Positions 1 to 6,423 of a stretch of 18,578 nucleotides of DNA are shown piece after piece (position 1 is the first letter of the stretch; every line of letters starts with the position of its first letter). Position numbers and translations under genes: made by a program. Location: positions 1 to 18,578 of the forward strand of contig JBFHXP010000046.1 of assembly GCA_041598875.1 (NCBI GenBank), written 5' to 3'. This DNA comes from JAKITW01 sp041598875. GTDB lineage: Bacteria > Desulfobacterota > Desulfobulbia > Desulfobulbales > BM004. The notes under the pieces are model-generated. The model was given only the letters and a program-made list of their open reading frames with translations. It did no database searches and was not told the DNA's origin.

Positions 1-255
1 CAGGGGGAAGAGGGGGCTCCCCTCGGTCAAGAGGAAGGCCCGCCCAGGATGATCCAGGATCCGAGCCAGAGCGGACCGGAATTCCAGGAAAAGGCGCAAC
101 AGCTGCGGACCCAGACCGACGCGGCCTGGGCTGCCTACAACGCCCTAAAAGAACAGAACGCCCCGCCGGCCCTGCAAGACGCGGCCCTGAAAAGAGCGGA
201 GGATCTGGTCCGCCAGTTGAGCGAATTCACCACCCCGCGCATGATTCCGCAGTAA
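1..255 (+). CDS. C-terminal part of an unrecognised protein
   Basis: I do not recognise this protein. The frame is open from the first base of the window to a TAA at 253-255, so it is probably the 3' end of a longer gene. An ATG at 49, with an AAGAGGAAGG tract 11 nt upstream, could instead make it a 68-residue protein. Codon choice is strongly coding-like, with many G/C third positions (GCC, CTG, CAG, CGC). The start is rich in Gly, Glu and Pro. Residues about 25-75 are rich in Ala, Gln, Glu and Leu and should form one or two amphipathic helices. There is no membrane segment or cysteine. The gene converges on the pilin operon with a single base between the two stop codons, so it is not part of that operon. 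Confidence 0.6.
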   Translation, partial: QGEEGAPLGQEEGPPRMIQDPSQSGPEFQEKAQQLRTQTDAAWAAYNALKEQNAPPALQDAALKRAEDLVRQLSEFTTPRMIPQ

Positions 256-256
256 A

Positions 257-985
257 CTACTTGGTCCGCCAGCGGTCCACGGAATATTCCATGGGATTTG
301 TGGATGACGGATTAAGGGCCAGTTGGATCTGGCAGGAGTCATAGCCGGTGTTCATATTACCGTTACTTTTAATGTCCCCGCCCGAGATCAGGGCGCCGCG
401 GATATTGGCTCCGGTCGACCCGCCGCCGGCGATCTCGGTCTCGCCGGTGACAATGATCAGGCCGTTCCAGTTCAGCTTGGCGGTTGCCTTGAAATCCCCA
501 ACCACCACCAGCACTCCGTAGCCCTCAAGGTTAGACTCATTCCAGTTGCCTGAAATATAAGCGATTTTGTAGTCTGTCGGGCTGCCGATTGGGTTCTGCG
601 GCGAGGTGATGGTGGCCACCGACTGAAAACTCGCGGCCAGGGCGTTCACATCCATCGGCGGGGAGATCAGCTTGGTTTGGGTGGCCGGCGGGGCCGTGGT
701 CACCTGGGAGGGATGACTGCCAAGGGTCGCGCTGGTGTTATAGGCAATGGCAGGTACCGGCGGCTGCGGATTTGTGGTGCAGGCATCGGCCCCATTGATC
801 GTTGTGTTCCCGTTATTGGTAACAATATTGCCGTACATTGCCCCGTTTATCGGCACATTGACCGGCGGGGTTGACGGGGAGACGACCTCCACCTCAATGG
901 CCTTGGACGCGGCAATGCCATGTGATGCCAGGCCGACGATCAGTCCGCAACAGAGTCCTGCTGCCAATAAATAGTGTTTTTTCAT
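257..985 (-). CDS. Secreted beta-rich protein, resembles a detached PilX C-terminal domain
   Basis: This is a 242-residue exported protein. It has a Sec signal peptide: Met-Lys-Lys, a hydrophobic core at residues 5-22, and a likely cleavage after GIAA near residue 26. There is no type III prepilin site. The mature part is rich in Gly, Asn, Thr and Ile, with beta-solenoid-like stretches such as GNIVTNNGNTTING and LNWNGLIIVTG. It has two cysteines, near residues 68 and 218, that could form a disulfide. From memory, similar Gly-rich strands follow the PilX_N helix in some proteobacterial PilX proteins, so this may be that domain encoded as its own gene. It begins 17 nt after the pilX stop with a strong AGGAGG Shine-Dalgarno and is the last gene of the operon, where pilY1 often sits. 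Inferred role: a periplasmic or pilus-tip partner of the minor pilins. Function is not proven. Confidence 0.7.
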   Translation of the reverse strand: MKKHYLLAAGLCCGLIVGLASHGIAASKAIEVEVVSPSTPPVNVPINGAMYGNIVTNNGNTTINGADACTTNPQPPVPAIAYNTSATLGSHPSQVTTAPPATQTKLISPPMDVNALAASFQSVATITSPQNPIGSPTDYKIAYISGNWNESNLEGYGVLVVVGDFKATAKLNWNGLIIVTGETEIAGGGSTGANIRGALISGGDIKSNGNMNTGYDSCQIQLALNPSSTNPMEYSVDRWRTK

Positions 986-1002
986 GGAAGTAACCTCCTT
1001 GG

Positions 1003-1635
1003 TTATTGCACAAAGGTGGCAGTAATGATTTCTGCCGGTGGGTCATCGGTGGTTCCAGCGGTGGTATAGTGACGGTTGGTGCTGGTGCCTTGCAACCCGT
1101 AGTAAATAATGCTGCCGCGGCTTGCGGCAGTGATGCCTGTTACCGACAAGTTATGATCCTGGTAATGGGGCAAGGCGGTGGTATGGCCGGCCTGTATCGC
1201 ATCCCACTCCCGTTTGTGCCGGACCTTGACCCAGTAGGGAATATCCGGATTCGTGGGCGGATTATGGGTCTGGAGGCTGGCGACCACGGTGTTGGTAAAG
1301 GTGGCATTATACTCCGGGTCGCCGCTTACGGTGTTTATTGCCGGGTTCGGGTTCCAGGAGGCGCCGCCCAGGGAGGCTGCGACAATATACACGCACCAGT
1401 TCGCGTTCTTGGGAGAGGCGGTATCGGTGATGGTGCCGGTAACGCCTGGCCGCAGCCGATACCGGGCCTCATGGGCGCCGCCCTCTGCCCCGTAAAAGGC
1501 CTCGCGGGCCTTGCGGTAATTGTAGGCAACCTGAAGATCGCTGGATGTGGTCATGTAGGCGGTTGTTCCTAAAATCGTCAGAATAGCCACAAACACCAGC
1601 CCGGCGACCAGGACAAAGCCTTTTTCGTTATTCAT
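1003..1635 (-). CDS. pilX: PilX-type minor pilin
   Basis: A minor pilin of the PilX_N family that would be processed by prepilin peptidase and join the pilus initiation complex in the inner membrane. The chosen 210-residue form begins NNEKG|FVLVAG, with cleavage between Gly6 and Phe7, then a hydrophobic helix to about residue 28, then the family signature around YNYRKAREAFYGAEG. Position 5 of the mature protein is Ala rather than Glu, as is usual in PilX/GspK-like subunits. The longer frame starts at 1698 (231 residues). I prefer the ATG at 1635 because GGGAGGGG lies a few bases upstream and because it puts the prepilin site near the N-terminus. The rest is a globular domain with no recognised motif. 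It lies between pilW and the secreted protein gene, in one operon. Confidence 0.85.
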   Translation of the reverse strand: MNNEKGFVLVAGLVFVAILTILGTTAYMTTSSDLQVAYNYRKAREAFYGAEGGAHEARYRLRPGVTGTITDTASPKNANWCVYIVAASLGGASWNPNPAINTVSGDPEYNATFTNTVVASLQTHNPPTNPDIPYWVKVRHKREWDAIQAGHTTALPHYQDHNLSVTGITAASRGSIIYYGLQGTSTNRHYTTAGTTDDPPAEIITATFVQ

Positions 1636-1720
1636 GCCGCACCCCTCCCGAGGCACGATTCCTTGATCCGCGCAATTTTTCTTTTTTGTGTTCATCATAC
1701 CTAACCCACCATTTTCACAA

Positions 1721-2863
1721 TCAATTGGTTAAGGTCACGCCTGTTGTCCCGGTTACGGTGCAGGTGAGCCCGCCCGAGGTGATTGTGTTGATCAGCACCG
1801 TCACCGGCTTATCCGATGACGTGGTAAGTCTCTTGGCGCTGGCAATACCACAGCTATTATCTGTGCCGCCGAAATAAACCGAGGGACTTGTATATTTTGT
1901 AAGGGAGATGGGCGCACTGAGAACCCCATCATTCCAGGTAACGGTTACCGTGTCGGCAGTGCCGCTGTTTATCAATACCTTGGCATCGAGATCCTTATTA
2001 TTGCCGTTATCCTTACAGGCCTGGAGGGTGACATCCACCGCACAGGAGGTTGGCGGCGTGGCCGTCGGCGTGGCCGTCGGAGTTGCCGTAGGTGTCGCGG
2101 TCGGCGTGGCCGTAGGAGTCGCGGTCGGGGTCGCGGTCGGGGTGGCGGTCGGGGTCGCGGTCGGCGTGGCCGTCGGGGTCGCCGTCGGCGTTGCCGTCGG
2201 GGTCGCGGTCGGAAATGGAGTTGCGGTTGGCGGCTGGGTCGGGGTTGGCGTCGGCGTACCTGATGGCACCGATACGACCATGCCAAGATTTCTCGGCCGG
2301 ATATCAGAGGACAGGGTCCGGGTCTTGGTTGCGTCTTTCGGGGTGGTCGCGGTCAGGGTGACCTTGATCCGGCGGACAAGGGCCCTGTTGCCGGCGCTCA
2401 GGGGGGTGGCCAAGGCAGTGCCCGCATCATTAAAATAATCAAAATCCATGGATGCAATATTTTCGGCAAGGGGCTGGGCCGCCCCGCCGTTTACCGCCCT
2501 GGTCAGTTGACTTTCCACGCCATCGTAGGCAAAGGTGACATCCTCGCCGGAATCAACGGTATCGCCATCGCCGTTCAAGTCCATGGTCACCCGGAGAATC
2601 AGGTCCTCGCCCTGGACTATCCCGGCAGTGGCCGTGCCGGTCGGGTTATAGGCCGCCGTGGTCAACTCATTGGTCATCAGCAGCATCCCGGTCTTGACGT
2701 TTTCCTGCATCTCGGCAATCGCGGCCTGGTCATCATAATGTTTCTTCTGGGAGATAAATATCCGGGCGAGAAATCCCATTACCAGAAGGGAGAGCGCCAG
2801 GGCGACCATGAGCTCGACAAGAGAGAACCCTTTTCTTTTTTTCACAGGTATTTTCTTGTTCAT
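1721..2863 (-). CDS. pilW: PilW-type minor pilin with Pro/Thr repeat stalk and extra C-terminal domain
   Basis: A type IV minor pilin of 380 residues. The prepilin site is KKRKG|FSLVELM, with Gly12, Phe13 and the conserved Glu at mature position 5. A hydrophobic helix runs to about residue 36. A PilW-like globular domain fills about 40-200 and holds a Ca-binding-like loop, DLNGDGDTVDSGED, at 95-108. Residues 202-271 are almost purely Pro, Thr and Ala, including 13 tandem PTAT units. A separate domain of about 107 residues follows (273-380), with Cys274, Cys283, Cys338 and Cys368 and alternating beta-strand-like sequence, possibly an Ig-like or disulfide-bonded fold. Ordinary PilW proteins end before such a linker. 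The ATG at 2863 is preferred over an adjacent GTG at 2866 because GGGGAG lies 7 nt before it. Inferred role: display of the last domain from the pilus tip. Confidence 0.88.
   Translation of the reverse strand: MNKKIPVKKRKGFSLVELMVALALSLLVMGFLARIFISQKKHYDDQAAIAEMQENVKTGMLLMTNELTTAAYNPTGTATAGIVQGEDLILRVTMDLNGDGDTVDSGEDVTFAYDGVESQLTRAVNGGAAQPLAENIASMDFDYFNDAGTALATPLSAGNRALVRRIKVTLTATTPKDATKTRTLSSDIRPRNLGMVVSVPSGTPTPTPTQPPTATPFPTATPTATPTATPTATPTATPTATPTATPTATPTATPTATPTATPTATPTATPPTSCAVDVTLQACKDNGNNKDLDAKVLINSGTADTVTVTWNDGVLSAPISLTKYTSPSVYFGGTDNSCGIASAKRLTTSSDKPVTVLINTITSGGLTCTVTGTTGVTLTN
2057..2212 (-). repeat. Tandem 12-bp repeat inside pilW, 13 units
   Basis: Thirteen imperfect 12-bp units (plus-strand form close to CGTGGCCGTCGG) encode 13 PTAT blocks of PilW. 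Third-position changes between units (GTC/GTA/GTT, GGC/GGG/GGA) show that the protein repeat is kept while the DNA drifts. Because the unit is a multiple of 3, gain or loss of units changes stalk length without shifting the frame. More degenerate TP/PT sequence extends the tract to about 2260. Confidence 0.9.
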
Positions 2864-2914
2864 CACAGAACTCCCCTCGGTTTCATTATCATTTAATTTG
2901 AGCTATAGTATCGT

Positions 2915-3316
2915 TTAGTTGCTGATTATAGTCCGCAGAACCACGGAATGGGTGGTCCCGTCGCGGCTCCAGCTGACGGTCACGGCGACCGGCTTCAGGT
3001 TGGTGACCGTGGTGTTTATGGCGGTTGTCCGGCTGTAGATTCCCGAGCCGCTTATCCCGTTCACGTCCAGCAAGGTCTCATTGGGATAGTTTGCCGAGAC
3101 AACCGCGCTGAAGGCGACATTCTTCAATGCCTCGAGCCGGTCCTGGGCCAGGGTGGTTGCCTCATTTATCTGGGAGGCAAACCGGGAATTCTTGATATTC
3201 GAGGTCAAAAGCCCGATGGTGCCGAGCACGGCAAAGGTCAGGATGAACAGGGCGACCAGGACCTCAATCAGACTGAAACCGCGCTCGGTGAATGTGTGCC
3301 GTGGCAGGTGATCCAT
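2915..3316 (-). CDS. pilV: PilV-type minor pilin
   Basis: A 133-residue minor pilin. It has a long basic leader to Gly13, cleavage at TERG|FSLIEVLVAL, Glu at mature position 5, and a hydrophobic helix to about residue 36. The early part holds LAQDRLEALKN, typical of the PilV/GspI group, where bases and acids continue the N-terminal helix. The rest alternates short polar and Val/Thr-rich strands. It starts 4 nt after the fimT stop. The ATG at 3316 is supported by GGGAG overlapping the end of fimT. It should join PilW, PilX and FimT in the priming complex for pilus assembly. Confidence 0.88.
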   Translation of the reverse strand: MDHLPRHTFTERGFSLIEVLVALFILTFAVLGTIGLLTSNIKNSRFASQINEATTLAQDRLEALKNVAFSAVVSANYPNETLLDVNGISGSGIYSRTTAINTTVTNLKPVAVTVSWSRDGTTHSVVLRTIISN

Positions 3317-3320
3317 CCCA

Positions 3321-3881
3321 TTACTCCCAGGTATTGCCGGTGCCGGTATGTTTGTAGAGCCTGATCCGCCCGGTCTGTATTATTGACAAAGCGCGCTGGC
3401 GATCTTTTTTATCCGTATCAGCCACCGGCTTTATAAAGACATAGCCATTTTTATTTGCCAGACCCGTGGGGGTAAAGGTCACGCTTTTCGGGGTGCCGGT
3501 AAAGGTGACGGATTCTGAAATTGCCCCGCCCCTGGGATCGTTGCCGGCAATATACCCCATCTCGATATCCGGATATTCGGAGCTGACAGTAACGGCCCTC
3601 ACCTCTTCCCCCGCATCAACCGCCCCGTTGCCGTTGAGATCATCATTTATGGTATAGCTGTGGGTTGTCGGGTCAAAGGTTACTATAAATTCCCGATTCG
3701 CGGAGATGGCGGCCATCTTGGCAAACCGCATATCGCCATAAAGCCGCCTGGCCGCCCCATTTGCCCGGGTCGAAACAAACCAGGACTTGAAACTGGGTAT
3801 GCCGGCCGAGGCAAGGATAAAGACCACGGCGAGAACAACCACAATCTCGATTAATGTATACCCCTTGGTATTCTTGAGCAT
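3321..3881 (-). CDS. fimT: FimT/GspH-type minor pilin
   Basis: A 186-residue pseudopilin-like subunit and the first gene of the operon. The very short leader is MLKNTKG, with cleavage before Tyr8 (YTLIEIVVVL) and Glu at mature position 5. The helix continues into ARRLYGDMRFAKMAAISAN (44-62), the GspH/FimT pattern. A Ca-binding-like loop, DLNGNGAVDAGEE, sits at 81-93. The C-terminus has VTFTPTGLANKNGYVFI and a final beta-hairpin-like SIIQTGRIRLYKH, both common in the family. The ATG at 3881 is preceded by GGAG at a 7-nt spacing. Transcription probably starts near 3943 from the sigma-54 promoter upstream, giving a leader of about 60 nt. Confidence 0.88.
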   Translation of the reverse strand: MLKNTKGYTLIEIVVVLAVVFILASAGIPSFKSWFVSTRANGAARRLYGDMRFAKMAAISANREFIVTFDPTTHSYTINDDLNGNGAVDAGEEVRAVTVSSEYPDIEMGYIAGNDPRGGAISESVTFTGTPKSVTFTPTGLANKNGYVFIKPVADTDKKDRQRALSIIQTGRIRLYKHTGTGNTWE

Positions 3882-3953
3882 TTATCTACTCCAAATCAGT
3901 AAACCCTGCGCGAATCTTCCGGCCCATCTAAATACTCCTGCAAAGTATAATAT

Positions 3954-3969
3954 TGCAATAACCTTGCCA
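3954..3969 (-). promoter_or_regulatory. Sigma-54 promoter for fimT-pilVWX
   Basis: The minus strand reads TGGCAAGGTTATTGCA. The sigma-54 consensus is TGGCACG-N4-TTGCW, so this matches at every fixed position but one (A for C), with exact GG-to-GC spacing. The predicted start is near 3943, about 62 nt before the fimT ATG. A sigma-54 activator gene lies divergently just beyond. This is the strongest promoter assignment in the window. Confidence 0.8.
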
Positions 3970-4103
3970 TTACCAGATGTTTTTAGGGTAACAAAATCGG
4001 CAACACCGCTGATTTGTCGAAAAAAACGCACTGTTCACAAAGCCGGCCCAAAGCGTTGCCGCAACCACAACCACAGCGGAGCCCGTCGGGAGCCGGGTTC
4101 CGG

Positions 4104-4130
4104 TGCACTGCAACAGGTCCCTGAAGTGCA
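4104..4130. promoter_or_regulatory. Inverted repeat, candidate upstream activator site
   Basis: TGCACT (4104-4109) and AGTGCA (4125-4130) are a perfect inverted pair with a 15-nt spacer. CCGG flanks both arms, with one extra base on the right. The centre is about 150 nt upstream of the -24 element, a usual distance for sites bound by Fis-type domains of sigma-54 activators. Only one such pair was noticed, so this is a suggestion. Confidence 0.35.
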
Positions 4131-4442
4131 TCCGGGCATATCGCCGCCCGGAAAGTTTTCTCCGGCAGGTGCAAACAGATCCGGGCCAGGAAGACGCTCA
4201 TATACGAGATATATAACCTGCCCCCTCGAAAACCTGGCCAATATTCGGCTTTACAATGACGTTATATGTCACCATTTGAAAATTTCGTGCCCGGAATCAG
4301 TGGCTGCGCCCTTGTGCGAACAGTTCCCCGGGACCGGATCTTTATCAATAAATACAGAATCATACTCGTGATTAACGCCTCTACCCCCAACCGCGCCTGC
4401 TGCCATGCCGGCCCCAAACCGCGCCTGCAACTGCAAACATCG

Positions 4443-4471
4443 TTGACAAAAAGAGATAAATACCAAATAAT
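4443..4471 (+). promoter_or_regulatory. Sigma-70-like promoter for the activator gene
   Basis: TTGACA at 4443-4448 and AATAAT at 4466-4471 are separated by 17 nt. The -35 is perfect and the -10 matches 5 of 6. The start of transcription would be near 4478, about 30 nt before the first possible ATG of the activator. Confidence 0.65.
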
Positions 4472-4507
4472 GACAAAGGGTTCACCCGCTGAAAACATCG
4501 GTTACAC

Positions 4508-6055
4508 ATGGAAACACAGGTTACACTTATGACAGAAGACACCCTGCTATCCCGAAAACGCCTTGCCGGCCTGAAGATGCGACTGGAACAGGTCGCCTCC
4601 GCCTGGGCAGAGGAAGACTACGAGTCCTTTTTAAAGCTCTATGTCCGGATTCTTCCCCAGCTGCTTTCCGCTGAGCGGTGCACCATTTATATAACTGATC
4701 TTGTGACTGAAAACATCTTCTCGGTCTTTGGTACCGGCCTGTCTGGAAAACAGATCCGCCCCCCCCGCCGGGGGAGCATCGTCGGCCAGGTCATCTCTTC
4801 GGGAAACGGGGTCATTGTCAATGACCTGGAAAAAAAGCCCGGATACCACAAGATGGTGGAGGAGGAGACCGGCTATATATCGAGAAACATGGTCTGTGCG
4901 CCGATTGCAGGCAAGACCACCCACGGCGCAGCCGGCGCCATTCAGGTGATCAACAAAACCCATGGCGGCTTTACAGAGCATGACCTTGCCCTGCTCACCG
5001 AGATTGCCGCCACCCTTTCTCTTTCCATTGAAAGCACGACCCTGAAGCAGGAAATCCTCAAAATTTCCACACAACTCAACCAGGAAGTGGACCGGATCGA
5101 TACCGGCTACTTCATGGACCACCTCTTTATCGCCGAAAGCCCAGCCATGCGCGCGGTCCTGGAGATGGTCCGCCTGGTGAGCAAGACCCCGGTAAACGTC
5201 CTTGTTCTTGGAGAAAACGGAACAGGTAAGGAGCTTATTGCGAGAATGATCCACCAGGGCAGCGACCGCCACGACCGGCCCTTTGTGGCGATCAACTGCT
5301 CCACCATCCCGGAAAACCTGATGGAGAGCGAGTTCTTTGGCTATGAAAAGGGGGCATTTACCGGGGCCACCCGCAGCCGCAGGGGGCGCTTTGAAGAGGC
5401 GCACGGCGGCACCCTGCTGCTCGATGAAATCGCCGACATGCCCCTTGCCATCCAGCCGAAATTCCTCCGTGCCATTCAGGAGGGCGAGGGAAGCCCGCTG
5501 GGCAGCAACAAAAATATCCGCTACGACCTGCGCCTGATCAGCGCCACCAACAAGGACCTCAAGGCGGAAATGGAAGAGGGCCGTTTTCGCGAAGACCTCT
5601 TTTTCCGCCTCTTTTCAGTAAAGATAGAGATTCCGCCCCTGAGGGAAAGAAGACAGGATATCATCCCCATGGCCACGGCCTTTCTCATTGAAACGAGCCA
5701 GCGCTTCAAAAAGAAACTGGCCGGATTTTCTCCGGAAGTGCTCCGGGTCTTCATGGAATACGACTGGCCGGGAAATGTCCGCCAGTTGCACAGCGAGGTG
5801 GAAAGGCTGGTCGCCCTGACCCCGCCGGGTGAATCTCCCGGGGTGGAGACCTGTTCCGCTGAGCTGCGTGAAAAAGAGACCCTTGCCCCCGGGGGAGGGC
5901 ACTCTTTCAGTATCCCGGACCAGGTAAAAAATCTGGAAACACGCCTTATTTTAGGGGCGCTGAAAAAAAGCGGCAACAACAAGGTCAAGGCAGCCGAGCT
6001 TCTCGGCATTACCCGCCAGGGGCTGCATAAGAAGATGAAGCGGTACTCCCTATAA
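4508..6055 (+). CDS. GAF-domain sigma-54-dependent transcription activator
   Basis: A cytoplasmic enhancer-binding protein of 515 residues that would remodel sigma-54 RNA polymerase using ATP. A GAF domain covers about 30-180 and ends in AAGAIQVINK. The AAA+ domain covers about 205-430, with Walker A GENGTGKE at 235-242, the sigma-54 contact loop GAFTGA at 282-287, Walker B LLLDEIAD at 303-310, the sensor SATNKDL near 345, and PGNVRQL at 421-427. A Fis-type helix-turn-helix lies at 490-513 (AAELLGITRQGLHKKM). There is no receiver domain, so control is more likely by a ligand or signal bound by GAF than by a kinase. Starts at 4508 or 4529 are both possible, and neither has a strong Shine-Dalgarno. 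It lies divergent to the sigma-54-type pilin operon, its likely target. The last 25 bp of the gene are part of a duplicated segment. Confidence 0.93.
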   Translation: METQVTLMTEDTLLSRKRLAGLKMRLEQVASAWAEEDYESFLKLYVRILPQLLSAERCTIYITDLVTENIFSVFGTGLSGKQIRPPRRGSIVGQVISSGNGVIVNDLEKKPGYHKMVEEETGYISRNMVCAPIAGKTTHGAAGAIQVINKTHGGFTEHDLALLTEIAATLSLSIESTTLKQEILKISTQLNQEVDRIDTGYFMDHLFIAESPAMRAVLEMVRLVSKTPVNVLVLGENGTGKELIARMIHQGSDRHDRPFVAINCSTIPENLMESEFFGYEKGAFTGATRSRRGRFEEAHGGTLLLDEIADMPLAIQPKFLRAIQEGEGSPLGSNKNIRYDLRLISATNKDLKAEMEEGRFREDLFFRLFSVKIEIPPLRERRQDIIPMATAFLIETSQRFKKKLAGFSPEVLRVFMEYDWPGNVRQLHSEVERLVALTPPGESPGVETCSAELREKETLAPGGGHSFSIPDQVKNLETRLILGALKKSGNNKVKAAELLGITRQGLHKKMKRYSL

Positions 6056-6157
6056 CGCAACGGCGCGACATCCGTATTGTAGTTGGCTGGGAACAGCAAA
6101 AAAAATATCGAATCATGAACAAAGAATTTCGAATGTCGAAGTAAAACAGGGTGCCCT
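6031..6157. repeat. Direct repeat copy 1, includes 3' end of the activator gene
   Basis: About 127 bp, strongly similar to 6220-6345. Both copies run from GAAGATGAAGCGGTAC through GCGACATCCGTATTGTA and GAACAGCAAAA to AAAACAGGGTGCCCT. Copy 1 begins within the last codons of the activator gene (Lys-Lys-Met-Lys-Arg-Tyr-Ser-Leu-stop). Confidence 0.85.
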
Positions 6158-6206
6158 AATAACCAAAACTTCATAATTCGAAATTCGATGTTCGAAATTC
6201 GATATT
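6104..6206. repeat. TCGAA-rich inverted repeat pair (hairpin-forming)
   Basis: The arm at 6104-6141 and the reverse complement of 6169-6206 match at about 30 of 38 positions, with a 27-nt spacer. A transcript running from the activator gene would fold here. A third, unpaired forward copy sits at 6289-6329 in the duplicated segment. Confidence 0.75.
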
Positions 6207-6219
6207 GCCTTTCATCATA

Positions 6220-6345
6220 GAAGATGAAGCGGTACACCCAGTAATGCAGCGGAGCGACATCCGTATTGTATTGGACCGAGAACAGCAAAAAAATATCGAA
6301 TCACGAACAAGGAATATCGAATGTCGAAGTAAAACAGGGTGCCCT
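6220..6345. repeat. Direct repeat copy 2, carries a duplicated gene end
   Basis: The second copy lies about 189 bp downstream of the first. Its first bases would read Lys-Met-Lys-Arg-Tyr-Thr-Gln-stop, a diverged image of the activator C-terminus, followed by the same GCGACATCCGTATTGTA block and TCGAA motif. Scattered substitutions show that the duplication is not recent. Confidence 0.8.
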
Positions 6346-6423
6346 CTCTTTTTTAAGCAACCGCTCTTCCAAGTAACTTAAGCTTAACTGGTTGAAATTG
6401 GGTGATTCAGGTTTTTAAAGAAA

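Larger units (their letters stand above)
3882..4507. other. Divergent control region between the pilin operon and its activator gene
   Basis: This stretch of 626 bases shows no convincing gene. The open frames across it have poor codon choice and no plausible product. It holds a sigma-54 promoter facing left (3954-3969), an inverted repeat (4104-4130) and a sigma-70-like promoter facing right (4443-4471). A 12-mer, AACCGCGCCTGC, occurs twice near 4388-4430. I saw no RNA gene. It is unusually long for an intergenic space here, which fits a regulatory region with upstream activator sites. Confidence 0.7.

Noticed and set aside
985..1005. Frameshift splitting one PilX into two pieces
   Set aside because: The downstream gene has its own AGGAGG site and a genuine Sec signal peptide, so it is a separate gene.
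1908..2438. Plus-strand frame with long Val-Gly-Val-Ala repeats
   Set aside because: It is the antisense reading of the PTAT repeat in pilW; the repeat keeps all frames open. No ribosome site, and the pilW frame has full family support.
3787..4371. 194-codon plus-strand frame spanning fimT and the divergent region
   Set aside because: It overlaps fimT antisense and the sigma-54 promoter, with unusual composition and no recognisable domain.
5521..6288. Minus-strand frame with a repeated YNTDVAPL block
   Set aside because: It runs from the activator gene into the duplicated spacer; the internal repeat simply reflects the DNA duplication at 6031-6345.
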